From NCBI RefSeq assembly GCF_008329585.1, contig NZ_NPKP01000003.1, forward strand, positions 248,001-312,000: 64,000 nt of DNA. The letters are read 5' to 3'. Below the pieces are notes generated by a model. The model had not been told where the DNA came from, made no database searches, and saw nothing but the letters and a program-made list of their open reading frames with translations. Positions 1-8,115 of this stretch are shown piece after piece. This stretch comes from Mycolicibacterium sp. P9-22. GTDB lineage: Bacteria > Actinomycetota > Actinomycetes > Mycobacteriales > Mycobacteriaceae. How positions within the stretch are numbered: the first letter of the stretch is position 1; every line of letters begins with the position of its first letter. The position numbers were made by a program, and so were the translations under genes.

Positions 1-74
1 CCGGTCAGCAGCAGCATCGAGCGGGCCAGACGATCGACGTCCGGCGTCCGGGCCTGCTCGTTGCTGGTCGTCAT
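1..74 (-). CDS. Partial CDS (N-terminus only), unknown product
   Basis: An ATG at 74-72 opens a minus-strand frame that runs off the left edge of the window, starting MTTSNEQARTPDVDRLARSM. It overlaps the kshA stop by one base (TGATG), so it is probably co-transcribed and translationally coupled with kshA. In M. tuberculosis the gene after kshA is a hypothetical protein (Rv3527); whether this is its orthologue cannot be judged from 24 residues. No function is proposed. Confidence 0.6.
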   Translation of the reverse strand, partial: MTTSNEQARTPDVDRLARSMLLLT

Positions 75-1228
75 CAGCTCGACTGCTCCGCCGATTCCTT
101 CTGCTCCGCCTGCTGCTGCAGGTTCTCCTGAACTTCGACGGCCCACTTCTCGTTCGCGGCGGTGGTGTCGATCTCCATCTCGAACCGGTCGGTCATCTCC
201 GGCGTCACATCGGCGACGTCGACATAGAACTGCTGATACCAGCGTCGCATCTGGTAGACGGCGCCGTCCTCCTCGACCAGCAAGGGATTGTCGATACGGG
301 TCTTGTGCTTCCAGATCTCCACATCCTGCAGGAAACCCTTGGACACGCCCTCGGTGAAGACCCGGGCCAGCTTGTCGGTGGTCTTCTCGTCGAGGCCCTT
401 GGGCTTCTCCACGATGACGCCCCACTGCAGCATGAACGAGTCCTGGCTCACCGGGTAGTGGCAGTTGATCAGGATGGATTCGGCCTTGAAGCCGCCGTAG
501 TTGTTGTGCAGCCAGTTGATCATGAAGGACGGGCCGAAGTAGGAGGCCTCCGAATCCAGGTGTGCCTCACCGTAGGTGGTGCCCAGATCGCTGATATCCG
601 CACGGCCCACGTTGTGCAGGTACTGGCTGGCGATATGGCCCTCGAAGACGTTCTTGAAGTACGTCGGCAACCCGTAGTGGATGTAGAAGAAGTGCGCCAT
701 ATCGGTGACGTTGTCGATGATCTCGCGGCAGTTGGAGCCCTCGATGAGCATCGTGTTCCAGCGCCAGTCGGTCCACTGGTCGTCGGCGGCCTCGGGGATC
801 TCCGGGATGCGGACCTCGGGCTGCGGAGGGTTGCCCTCGGCGTCGTGCCAGACGAACAGCAGGCCGCCGCGGACGTCGGTCTCCCAGGAGCGGGTGCGGG
901 CCAACCGCGGCGTGCGCTTGGCGTAAGGCACCAGCTTGCACTTGCCGTCACCGCCCCAGCGCCAGTCGTGGAACGGGCAGGCGACGGTGTCGCCCTTGAT
1001 GGTGCCCTGGGCGAGGTTTCCACCCATGTGCCGGCAGTAGCCGTCCAGCACCTTCAGCTCACCTGCGGAGTCGGCGAAAACCACCAGCATGGTGCCGAAG
1101 ATCTCGACGCTGTGCGGCTTGCCGTCCAGGAAATTCTTCACCGGTCCTAGGCAGTGCCACCCGCGGGCGTAGCGGTCGGGCAAGGCGCCGGTGTCGATTT
1201 CACGAATGCCGGCAGTCTCGGTAGTCAC
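74..1228 (-). CDS. kshA: 3-ketosteroid-9-alpha-hydroxylase, oxygenase subunit (Rieske)
   Basis: Oxygenase component that, with the reductase KshB, hydroxylates C9 of 4-androstenedione-type steroids so that ring B opens. The 384-residue protein has the Rieske [2Fe-2S] ligands C65-x-H67 and C84-x2-H87. The mononuclear iron motif follows at D176, H179 and H184 (DMAHFFYIH), inside a KshA-type catalytic domain. Length matches the family. The gene is divergent from the gamma-carbonic-anhydrase-like gene, and a KstR operator at 1259-1272 lies about 30 bp upstream of its start. The upstream sequence reads GGAGGCCCACC before ATG, a good ribosome binding site. Identification rests on motifs, length and KstR context. 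Confidence 0.95.
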   Translation of the reverse strand: MTTETAGIREIDTGALPDRYARGWHCLGPVKNFLDGKPHSVEIFGTMLVVFADSAGELKVLDGYCRHMGGNLAQGTIKGDTVACPFHDWRWGGDGKCKLVPYAKRTPRLARTRSWETDVRGGLLFVWHDAEGNPPQPEVRIPEIPEAADDQWTDWRWNTMLIEGSNCREIIDNVTDMAHFFYIHYGLPTYFKNVFEGHIASQYLHNVGRADISDLGTTYGEAHLDSEASYFGPSFMINWLHNNYGGFKAESILINCHYPVSQDSFMLQWGVIVEKPKGLDEKTTDKLARVFTEGVSKGFLQDVEIWKHKTRIDNPLLVEEDGAVYQMRRWYQQFYVDVADVTPEMTDRFEMEIDTTAANEKWAVEVQENLQQQAEQKESAEQSS

Positions 1229-1258
1229 GGTGGGCCTCCCGTATCTGGTCTCTCTAAC

Positions 1259-1272
1259 TAGAACACGTTACA
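1259..1272. promoter_or_regulatory. KstR operator (kshA / gamma-CA intergenic)
   Basis: TAGAACACGTTACA matches the KstR consensus TnnAACnnGTTnnA at every fixed position. It sits between divergent kshA and the gene at 1339. KstR is the TetR repressor of the mycobacterial cholesterol regulon and is released by sterol-derived CoA thioesters. Confidence 0.9.
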
Positions 1273-1338
1273 GTTTTGTTCCATCATTGCGCAACGTAAA
1301 CACCGCTACCTGCGCGGACCACGCTGTATATCTAGACG

Positions 1339-1863
1339 ATGCCGGTTTATTCGTTCGAAGGCCGTATACCCAGAATCGACCCGGAGGCATTCGTGGCTCC
1401 CACGGCCACGCTGATCGGCGATGTCACGGTCGAGGCGGGCGCCTCGGTGTGGTTCAACACGGTGCTGCGCGGGGATTTCGCGCCGATCGTGATCCGCGCC
1501 GACGCCAATGTGCAGGACGGTTCGGTGTTGCACGCACCGCCGGGGATTCCGGTCGACGTCGGGCCGGGCGCCACCATAGGGCACGCCTGCGTCGTACACG
1601 GAGCCCATATCGGGGCCGACGCCGTGATCGCCAACCATGCCACCGTGCTCGACGGCGTGGTGATCGGAGCCCGCAGCCTGGTCGCCGCGCATGCGCTGGT
1701 GACGCCCGGCACCAAGATCCCCGACGAGGTGGTGGTCGCCGGCGCACCGGCTAGGATTCGCGGGCCGGTAGCGGGCACCGGCGCGGAGAGATGGGTGAAG
1801 ACCAGCTCCGAGATCTACCGCGAGCTGGCGCTGCGCTACCGCGCCGGGCTCAAGGAGGTGTGA
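1339..1863 (+). CDS. Gamma-carbonic-anhydrase-like hexapeptide-repeat protein
   Basis: A 174-residue left-handed beta-helix protein of the gamma carbonic anhydrase/YrdA family. Hexapeptide repeats run from about residue 15 to 135, followed by a C-terminal helix. Three histidines (H65, H82, H87) sit where gamma-class enzymes bind metal. It corresponds in place and length to M. tuberculosis Rv3525c. The gene shares the KstR operator region with kshA and is read in the opposite direction. Its role in sterol breakdown is not known to me; carbonic anhydrase activity cannot be assumed, since many family members are inactive. It converges on the lipoprotein gene, with one base between the stops. Confidence 0.85.
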   Translation: MPVYSFEGRIPRIDPEAFVAPTATLIGDVTVEAGASVWFNTVLRGDFAPIVIRADANVQDGSVLHAPPGIPVDVGPGATIGHACVVHGAHIGADAVIANHATVLDGVVIGARSLVAAHALVTPGTKIPDEVVVAGAPARIRGPVAGTGAERWVKTSSEIYRELALRYRAGLKEV

Positions 1864-1864
1864 G

Positions 1865-2497
1865 CTACTCCTGGTTGTCGGTGAGGCCGACCCGCAGCGC
1901 GATCTGCTGCATCTTGCCGACGCTGGTGACGAACGGATCCGTGGTGACGTCGCCGTCGGCGCTCTGGAATTCGATCCGGACCAGCGCGGGGCCCTCGGTG
2001 AACAGCAGCAAGGTGACCGCCTTGTCCTCATCGGGGCGGGTGCCCCGGATCACGACGCCGCCCTGGCCGACACCCATCGGCTGGGGATCGCCGGACACCT
2101 TCCTGGTGCTGACCGCCTGCTGCAGCGCGGACGCCGCGGCTGCGTCGTCGGGGTAGATCAGCACGGTGTCGATGATGGCGCGGGTGTCCTGTTCGTTGAC
2201 GAAGAAGGCGCTGGCACCGGGGTGACCATCGGGTGAAGGCTCACGGGATCGCTCGACGAAGGTGTCATCGGCGTCGGTGAGATCGCCGGCCGTCAGCAAC
2301 AGATCGCGGTAGTCGGCGGGCTCCGGGGCCGCGCTCGGCGATGTGGTGGTGGAGCTGGTGGTGAACGCAGGCAGCGTCGGTGCCGGGGCGCTCGTAACGC
2401 CACCGGGTTCGGTGGGCGCACAGGCGCTGACGGTGACGATGAGCAGGAAGGCGGCGGCCCACCGGCCCTTGGACGGAGAATGTGATCGGGGCAACAT
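1865..2497 (-). CDS. Putative lipoprotein
   Basis: About 210 residues with a basic N-terminus, a hydrophobic segment and a lipobox (VSAC), followed by a Thr/Ser/Pro-rich linker (about residues 30-60) and a globular region. Export and lipid anchoring are inferred from the signal. ATG at 2497 is preferred over a TTG three bases upstream. The fold resembles the small PknH-sensor-like or LpqN-like mycobacterial lipoproteins, but I cannot assign a family. It sits at the position of Rv3524 in M. tuberculosis, next to the Ltp genes, without an obvious KstR box of its own. Confidence 0.8.
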   Translation of the reverse strand: MLPRSHSPSKGRWAAAFLLIVTVSACAPTEPGGVTSAPAPTLPAFTTSSTTTSPSAAPEPADYRDLLLTAGDLTDADDTFVERSREPSPDGHPGASAFFVNEQDTRAIIDTVLIYPDDAAAASALQQAVSTRKVSGDPQPMGVGQGGVVIRGTRPDEDKAVTLLLFTEGPALVRIEFQSADGDVTTDPFVTSVGKMQQIALRVGLTDNQE

Positions 2498-2551
2498 CAA
2501 TTACGTTCAGTAGGGAGCGATTTCGCTTTCCACCCTACGCGATCAGGTGTC

Positions 2552-2953
2552 TCAGACCGGTTGGGCGCTCGCTGCCGCCTTCTCCAACTCCCAGTACGCA
2601 CGCAGGGCCGCGATCTTGCCGTCGGCGTTCACCCGGTAGGTGAACACGCCCTCGGCGACCACCCGGTATCCGGCGGCCACGATCTCGATGTGCCCGGTGT
2701 TGGCCTCCTCGTCGCCGCAGACGTAGGACTTGTCGAAGTGGAATTCGAGCTCGCTCGGCGCGATCGCCATATCGAAGAACTTCGCGATCGCCTCCTTGCC
2801 GCGGTGCCCGTTGCCCTCCGGGTCGAAGTGCGACGGGCCGATCGGGTCCTCGACGATCGCGTCATCGGCGAACAGGTCCAACCAGGCCTGCTTGTCGCGC
2901 GCGACGGCGGCTTCCCGCGACCGTCGGCCCGCCAGCGTCACCGGGGCGGTCAT
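2552..2953 (-). CDS. SnoaL/NTF2-like protein (ketosteroid-isomerase fold)
   Basis: A 133-residue protein of the NTF2/SnoaL superfamily. It has an N-terminal helix followed by WLDLFADDAIVEDPIG, a stretch shared with other mycobacterial SnoaL proteins, including the one at 62121 in this window. The ATG at 2953 overlaps the ltp3 stop (TGATG), which decides the start: an upstream start would lie inside ltp3. The tight coupling to ltp3-ltp4-DUF35 suggests a hydratase, isomerase or binding role on a sterol-derived CoA ester or ketone. That is inference; the fold alone does not specify a reaction. Confidence 0.85.
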   Translation of the reverse strand: MTAPVTLAGRRSREAAVARDKQAWLDLFADDAIVEDPIGPSHFDPEGNGHRGKEAIAKFFDMAIAPSELEFHFDKSYVCGDEEANTGHIEIVAAGYRVVAEGVFTYRVNADGKIAALRAYWELEKAAASAQPV

Positions 2954-4134
2954 CAGGAGCTGGGGACCGGTTTGTCGCTGGAGACCACCCACATCGAGTA
3001 GTACTGTGCGCCACCGCCGTAGGCGTGACCGAGGGCCTTGCGTGCGCCCGGGACCTGATGGTCGCCGGCTTTGCCCATCACCTGGATGGCCGACTCGGCG
3101 AACCGGATCATGCCCGATGCGCCGATCGGGTTCGAGGACAGCACACCGCCGGAGGCATTGAACGGGATCCGTCCGCCGATCGCGGTCTCACCGGCCTCGG
3201 TGAGCTTCCAGCCCTCGCCCTCGGCGGCGAAACCGAGGCTCTCCAGCCACATCGGCTCATACCAGGAGAACGGGACATAGACCTCTGCGGCGTCGATCTC
3301 GTCGATGGGTGAGGTGATCCCGGCGTCCCGCCACAGCGCGGCCGCGGCATCCCGGCTCGCCTGTGGGTTGACCTGATCGCGGCCGGCGTAGGCCAGCGGT
3401 TCGGTGCGCAGCGCGGTCGCGTGGATCCACGCGACGGGGTTTCCGCTCGCCAGATGCGCTTCTGCGGCTTCCTCGTTGCCGATCACCATGGCCGCCGCAC
3501 CGTCGGATGACGGGCAGGTCTCGTCATAGCGGATCGGATCCCACAGCATGGGGGAGGCCATCACCTTCTCCAGGGTGATGTCCGGCTGGTGCAGATGAGC
3601 CAACGGGTTCTTCGCACCGTTGAGCCGGTCCTTGACCGCCACGATGGCACCGATGTGATCGGGGGCGCCGGAGCGCCGGATGTATGCGCGGATATGCGGG
3701 GCGAAGTACCCGCCCGCGCCCGCACCCACCGGTTTGGTGAACGGCACCGGAATGCTCAATGCCCACATGGCATTCGATTCCGACTGCTTCTCCCACGCCA
3801 TCGTCAGCACGCGCTTGTACTTGCCCGACTGCACCAGGCTGGCCGCCACGATGGCGGTCGAACCGCCCACCGAACCGGCCGTGTGCACCCGGATCAGCGG
3901 CTTGTTCGTCGCCCCGACCGCGTCGGCCATGAACAGCTCGGGCATCATCACGCCCTCGAAGAAGTCGGGCGCCTTGCCGACCACCACCGCGTCGATATCG
4001 TCGAACGTCGACCCGGCATCGGCGAGCGCCCGGTCGATCGCCTCGCGCACCAGGCCGTTCATCGACACGTCATGGCGCTTGGCGACGTACTTGGTCTGCC
4101 CGGTTCCCAGCACCGCGGCGAGATTCTTAGCCAT
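2953..4134 (-). CDS. ltp3: Thiolase-like lipid-transfer protein Ltp3 (sterol side-chain aldolase candidate)
   Basis: A 393-residue SCP2-thiolase-like protein, the length of M. tuberculosis Rv3523. Thiolase-fold landmarks are present, including NASGGVLSSNPIGASGM near residue 330 and GHAYGGGAQYYS near the C-terminus. The segment where thiolases carry the nucleophilic Cys reads HTAGSVGGS, so the classic thiolase Cys is absent. In actinobacteria, Ltp3 and Ltp4 are linked to removal of C24-branched sterol side chains, and related Ltp2 proteins act as aldol-lyases with a DUF35 partner. It overlaps ltp4 (TAATG) and the SnoaL gene (TGATG), so four genes form one operon from 6238 to 2552. Confidence 0.9.
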   Translation of the reverse strand: MAKNLAAVLGTGQTKYVAKRHDVSMNGLVREAIDRALADAGSTFDDIDAVVVGKAPDFFEGVMMPELFMADAVGATNKPLIRVHTAGSVGGSTAIVAASLVQSGKYKRVLTMAWEKQSESNAMWALSIPVPFTKPVGAGAGGYFAPHIRAYIRRSGAPDHIGAIVAVKDRLNGAKNPLAHLHQPDITLEKVMASPMLWDPIRYDETCPSSDGAAAMVIGNEEAAEAHLASGNPVAWIHATALRTEPLAYAGRDQVNPQASRDAAAALWRDAGITSPIDEIDAAEVYVPFSWYEPMWLESLGFAAEGEGWKLTEAGETAIGGRIPFNASGGVLSSNPIGASGMIRFAESAIQVMGKAGDHQVPGARKALGHAYGGGAQYYSMWVVSSDKPVPSS

Positions 4135-5189
4135 TACTTGCCCTCCAGGACGGCGACGAGATTCTGTTGCAGCGCAGGGCCACTGGTGGCATGCGCCAGG
4201 ACGCGCTGCGCAGAACCATCGAAGATGTGCTGCGCGGCGAAGCCGATGCGCTCGAGCCCGGCCGAGAACATCGGGTTGGCGGCCAGGGCGCCACCCGACG
4301 GGTTGATCTTCGTCTGGGTCCCCAGCCCGATGGCCTCGGTGAGGATCAGCTGCTGGTGGGTGAACGGCGCGTAGATCTCGGCGATGTCGATGGAACCGGT
4401 GTCGCCTCCGGCGGCCGCCTTGGCCGACGCCGCCGTCGACGGAGAGGTGGTCAGGTCACGGGCGCCCAGGACCGGTGTCTCGATGCGGTGCTCGATACCG
4501 GTGATCCAGGCCGGGTTCTCCCGCAGCTCCCGGGCCCTGTCGCCGGCGGCCAGCACGATCGCGGACGCACCGTCGGTGATCGGCGCGATGTCATGGCGGC
4601 GCAGCGGGTCGGCGAAGTACGGTCGGGACAGCAGTTCGTCGATGCTGCCGGTGACCTCCTCCTTGTCGGTGCGTCCGGCGGCGGCATAGGAGTCCAGCGC
4701 CACCTGAGCCATCTGCTCGGCGGTCCACTTGCCCGCGTCCAGGCCGGCGCGGGCCTGCAGACCCGCCAGCGACACCGAGTCCGGCCACAGCGGCGCGACG
4801 GTGTACGGGTCGGTCTGCAGGGCGAGCACGCGGCGCAGCGTGCCCGCCGAGGACTTGCCGAATCCGTAGACGAGCGCGGTCTCGACCTGGCCGGTCAGCA
4901 GCTTGATATAGGCCTCATAGAGTGCCCAGGCGGCGTCCATCTCGACATGCGACTCGTTGATCGGCGGGATCGCGCCGATCGAGTCGATGGCCGAGATGAA
5001 CGAGAAGGCGCGGCCGGCAAGGTAATCCGAGGATCCCGAGCACCAGAAGCCGATATCGGTCTGCTTGAGGCCGAGTTCGGTGTAGAGCTGGTGGAAACAC
5101 GGCATCAGCATCTCGACGCCGTTGGTGGTGCCGTCGGTACGGCGGACGTGGGGCGCGTGTGCGAAGCCCACCACTGCGATGTCAGTCAT
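4134..5189 (-). CDS. ltp4: Thiolase-like lipid-transfer protein Ltp4
   Basis: A 351-residue thiolase-superfamily protein close in length to M. tuberculosis Rv3522. It carries NPSGGALAANPMFSAGLER and a C-terminal GPALQQN segment typical of Ltp proteins, and like ltp3 it lacks an obvious thiolase nucleophile Cys. It is expected to act with Ltp3 and the upstream DUF35 protein in retro-aldol removal of the sterol side chain. Its start follows a 47-bp spacer after the DUF35 stop that contains a dispersed 20-bp element (5210-5229); AGAGGAC in that spacer can serve as the ribosome binding site. Confidence 0.9.
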   Translation of the reverse strand: MTDIAVVGFAHAPHVRRTDGTTNGVEMLMPCFHQLYTELGLKQTDIGFWCSGSSDYLAGRAFSFISAIDSIGAIPPINESHVEMDAAWALYEAYIKLLTGQVETALVYGFGKSSAGTLRRVLALQTDPYTVAPLWPDSVSLAGLQARAGLDAGKWTAEQMAQVALDSYAAAGRTDKEEVTGSIDELLSRPYFADPLRRHDIAPITDGASAIVLAAGDRARELRENPAWITGIEHRIETPVLGARDLTTSPSTAASAKAAAGGDTGSIDIAEIYAPFTHQQLILTEAIGLGTQTKINPSGGALAANPMFSAGLERIGFAAQHIFDGSAQRVLAHATSGPALQQNLVAVLEGK

Positions 5190-5209
5190 GTGTGTCTAAA
5201 GTCCTCTGC

Positions 5210-5229
5210 TCTTCGCGCAGGCGCTCATC
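5210..5229 (-). repeat. Short dispersed intercistronic element, copy A
   Basis: On the minus strand this reads GATGAGCGCCTGCGCGAAGA. It lies in the spacer between the DUF35 gene and ltp4, 20 bp before the ltp4 ATG. Near-identical copies occur at 26944-26963 and 29047-29066, also just before a downstream gene in an operon. It contains an imperfect inverted repeat around TGCGCGA. Confidence 0.75.
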
Positions 5230-5236
5230 GCTGCCT

Positions 5237-6238
5237 TTACAGGTGGTGCTTGTAGGTGTCGTACTCGGCATCGGGCTCACCCGTCGGCTTGAAGTAGTCG
5301 ATGTTGTCGATACCCAGGCCCCATTCCTCGCGAGGCTTCCACACGGCCTGCACGCGCATCCCCATCCGCACATCCGCCGGATCGATCTCGACGACCAGGT
5401 GCAGGAACGGGATATCGGCGCCGTCGAGCAGCACATACGCCGCGACATACGGCGGCTTGATGCGCTGCCCGGGGAACGGGATGTTGATGATGGCGAACGT
5501 GGTGACCGTGCCCACGTCGGGCAGCTCGATGAACTCGTCGAGCGCCAAACCCGTTGCGGGATCGGCTTCCTTCGGCGGGAAGTAGACCTTGCCGGGCTTG
5601 CCGTCGCGTCCGCTGCGGGTGCGGCCGCCGAGCAGCTTGCCCTCCTCGAGTGCCTTGAGGAAGGTGGTCTCGGGCAGCGACGCGGTGTGCTGGATCTCGA
5701 TGAAGCTGGGGCTGACCTGCACGGTGACCGGGTCGCGGTCATCGGACTGGCCCTCGGGCTCGGGTTCTTCCCCCGGCACGAACCAGGCGATATCGGTGAT
5801 CGCGCCGACCGGCTCGTCGATCCAGTGCGCGTGCACCCGGTCGCCGGTCTCGATGGAGCCCTCGGGGGCGTCCACGGCGTGCAGCAGGGGAGTGTCCGCG
5901 CCGTCGAGTTTGATCAGCGCCCAGGCGAACGGCCGGTCCAACGGCTGGCCCTCCAGCGGCGCCGGCTGCCAGGTCCAGGACAACACGGTGCCCACGGCGC
6001 TGACGGGCACGACCTCGGTCAGGGCTTCGTAGGTGACCGGGTCATACTCAGCGGGTGGTACGTGCACCCGGCCGTCTGATCCGCGCACGCCGACGATGCG
6101 TCGCTCGCGTAGTGCGGTGAAGAATTGGGACAGGAGTGGTCCGACTGAACGGGTGTAGTCGAATGAGAGCTTCAGCGGCGCCGAGAGGGGCCGCTCATGC
6201 TCGTCGATCTGCACCGGGCTGCTTTGGCCTGTGGTCAC
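5237..6238 (-). CDS. DUF35 OB-fold protein, double-domain (Rv3521-like)
   Basis: About 333 residues with two DUF35/OB-fold units. The N-terminal unit covers roughly residues 25-150; the C-terminal unit starts near TASLPETTFLKALEEG and ends near KPREEWG. DUF35 proteins pair with Ltp/thiolase-like aldolases and with acyl-CoA dehydratase (MaoC) domains in sterol side-chain removal. First gene of the DUF35-ltp4-ltp3-SnoaL operon. A GTG at 6238 is chosen because it places the KstR operator (6248-6261) upstream of the start; a longer frame starting at 6274 would contain the operator. Confidence 0.85.
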   Translation of the reverse strand: MTTGQSSPVQIDEHERPLSAPLKLSFDYTRSVGPLLSQFFTALRERRIVGVRGSDGRVHVPPAEYDPVTYEALTEVVPVSAVGTVLSWTWQPAPLEGQPLDRPFAWALIKLDGADTPLLHAVDAPEGSIETGDRVHAHWIDEPVGAITDIAWFVPGEEPEPEGQSDDRDPVTVQVSPSFIEIQHTASLPETTFLKALEEGKLLGGRTRSGRDGKPGKVYFPPKEADPATGLALDEFIELPDVGTVTTFAIINIPFPGQRIKPPYVAAYVLLDGADIPFLHLVVEIDPADVRMGMRVQAVWKPREEWGLGIDNIDYFKPTGEPDAEYDTYKHHL

Positions 6239-6247
6239 GGCATCGAG

Positions 6248-6261
6248 TAGAACAGGTTCTA
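6248..6261. promoter_or_regulatory. KstR operator (DUF35-ltp operon / F420 oxidoreductase)
   Basis: TAGAACAGGTTCTA matches TnnAACnnGTTnnA fully and is a near-perfect palindrome. It lies between the divergent DUF35 gene and the oxidoreductase gene at 6298, and can control both. Confidence 0.9.
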
Positions 6262-6297
6262 AGAATGGTTTCAACCATGGGTCGAGAGGTGAGTTAG

Positions 6298-7329
6298 ATG
6301 AAGTTGGGTCTTCAGCTCGGATACTGGGGCGCCAAGCCTCCGACCGACCACGCCGAACTGGTCGCCACGGCCGAGGCCGAGGGCTTCGACACCGTCTTCA
6401 CCGCCGAGGCATGGGGTTCGGATGCCTACACCCCGCTGGCCTGGTGGGGCCGTGAGACCACGCGGATGCGGCTGGGCACCTCGGTGCTCCAGCTCTCGGC
6501 GCGTACCCCCACCGCGCTCGCGATGGCCGCACTGACGCTGGATCATCTCTCCGGCGGACGGCACATCGTCGGGCTCGGTGTGTCCGGGCCCCAGGTGGTC
6601 GAGGGCTGGTACGGCGCGAAGTTCCCCAAACCGCTGGCCCGCACCCGGGAGTACATCGACATCCTGCGCCAGGTCTGGGCGCGTGAGGCCCCGGTGCGCA
6701 GCGACGGCCCGCACTATCCTCTGCCGCTGACCGGGGAGGGCACCACCGGGCTGGGCAAGAACCTCAAGCCGATCACCCACCCGCTCCGCGCCGACATCCC
6801 GGTGATGTTGGGCGCCGAGGGACCCAAGAATGTTGCGCTGGCCGCCGAGATCGCCGACGGCTGGCTGCCGATCTTCTACTCGCCGCGCATCGCCGGCATG
6901 TACAACGAGTGGCTCGACGAGGGCTTCGCGCGTCCGGGTGCGCGCCGCACCCGCGAGACCTTCGAGATTTGTGCGACCGCGCAGGTCGTCGTCACAGACG
7001 ACCGCCCGGCCATCATGGAGCTGATGAAGCCGCACCTGGCGCTCTACATGGGCGGGATGGGTGCCGAGGACACCAACTTCCACGCCGATGTGTACCGCCG
7101 GATGGGCTACGCCGAGGTGGTCGACGACGTCACGAAACTGTTCCGCAACGACCGCAAGGACGAGGCGGCCAAGGTAATCCCCGACGAGCTCGTCGACGAT
7201 TCGGCGATCGTCGGCGACCTCGACTACGTCAAGGAACAGATCGTGGCCTGGGAGGCCGCGGGTGTGACGATGATGGTCGTCGGCGCGCGATCGAGCGAGC
7301 AGATCAAGGATCTCGCCGCGCTGGTGTAG
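6298..7329 (+). CDS. LLM-class (F420-dependent type) oxidoreductase, Rv3520c-like
   Basis: A 343-residue TIM-barrel protein of the luciferase-like monooxygenase class; mycobacterial members mostly use coenzyme F420. The start MKLGLQLGYWGAKPP, the RLGTSVLQLSARTP segment (about residues 58-71) and DHLSGGRHIVGLGVSGPQ (about 81-98) are typical of the family. Length and place match M. tuberculosis Rv3520c, a KstR-regulon member of unknown substrate. SD-like GAGAGGTGAG precedes the ATG, and the KstR box lies 36 bp upstream. Substrate is probably a sterol intermediate (inference). Confidence 0.9.
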   Translation: MKLGLQLGYWGAKPPTDHAELVATAEAEGFDTVFTAEAWGSDAYTPLAWWGRETTRMRLGTSVLQLSARTPTALAMAALTLDHLSGGRHIVGLGVSGPQVVEGWYGAKFPKPLARTREYIDILRQVWAREAPVRSDGPHYPLPLTGEGTTGLGKNLKPITHPLRADIPVMLGAEGPKNVALAAEIADGWLPIFYSPRIAGMYNEWLDEGFARPGARRTRETFEICATAQVVVTDDRPAIMELMKPHLALYMGGMGAEDTNFHADVYRRMGYAEVVDDVTKLFRNDRKDEAAKVIPDELVDDSAIVGDLDYVKEQIVAWEAAGVTMMVVGARSSEQIKDLAALV

Positions 7330-7336
7330 CTCGCCG

Positions 7337-7365
7337 AGTAGACACTTGCTTGCACAGTGTCTACT
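7337..7365. repeat. Inverted repeat between the F420 oxidoreductase and the ADC-like gene
   Basis: Arms AGTAGACAC (7337-7345) and GTGTCTACT (7357-7365) are perfectly complementary, with an 11-nt loop. It lies 8 bp after one stop codon and 22 bp before the next start. It could be an attenuating hairpin, a terminator without a T-run, or an operator. Confidence 0.6.
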
Positions 7366-7386
7366 GCGCGCCCTACATTGGGGCGC

Positions 7387-8115
7387 GTGACCCACGCCAC
7401 ATCCCAATACGTGATCGCGGGTGAAACCGTGACCATGCCCGTACAGATCCGGCGGGCGACCCAGCACATGGCCATGTTCTCCGTCGATGCCGATGCCGCG
7501 CAGCGCATGATCGACTACAGCGGACTGCGGGTCTGCCGGTACCGACCCAGGCGTGCGCTGGTGATCCTGATGTTGATGGACTACGTCGACGGGGACCTCG
7601 GACCGTATCTGGAGTACGGCACCAACGTGATGGTGAACCCGCCCGGGTCCACGGCGTCGGGCCTGCGGGCACTTGGTGAGGCCGCGGCGTTCATCCACCA
7701 CCTGCCGGTGGACGGCGCGTTCACCATGGAAGCGGGCCGGGCCATCTGGGGCTACCCGAAGGTCATGGCGGACTTCACCGTTCGGGATGGCCAGCGGTTC
7801 GGCTTCGATGTCAACATCGACGGCCGGCACGCGGTGAGCATGGAGTTCCGCAAGGGGCTGGCGATGCCGTCGGCGTTCACCGGGAAACCGCAGGTTCATC
7901 CGACCTACTCGCATCTGGACGGTGTCACCCGCGAAACGGCGGGGCAGATGACGCTCTCGGGAGTGCGCTACCGGCCGGGCGGGGTGTCGGTGCGACTCGG
8001 CGGACACCCGATCGGCCGCGAACTCGCCGCGCTCGGTTTGCCAAAACGGGCCCTCATCTCGAGTTCGGCCGAGAACGTCCAGATGACATTCGGCGATGCC
8101 AAGGAGATTGCATGA
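7387..8115 (+). CDS. Acetoacetate-decarboxylase-family protein (Rv3519-like)
   Basis: About 242 residues of the acetoacetate decarboxylase (ADC) fold. The segment AIWGYPKVMADF (about residues 120-131) matches the family's Schiff-base region, with a lysine after GYP. GTG at 7387, preceded by GGGGC, is chosen; another GTG at 7357 lies inside the upstream hairpin. Its stop overlaps the cyp142 start (ATGA), so the two are translationally coupled. M. tuberculosis has the same pair (Rv3519, cyp142). The actual decarboxylation substrate is unknown. Confidence 0.85.
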   Translation: MTHATSQYVIAGETVTMPVQIRRATQHMAMFSVDADAAQRMIDYSGLRVCRYRPRRALVILMLMDYVDGDLGPYLEYGTNVMVNPPGSTASGLRALGEAAAFIHHLPVDGAFTMEAGRAIWGYPKVMADFTVRDGQRFGFDVNIDGRHAVSMEFRKGLAMPSAFTGKPQVHPTYSHLDGVTRETAGQMTLSGVRYRPGGVSVRLGGHPIGRELAALGLPKRALISSSAENVQMTFGDAKEIA

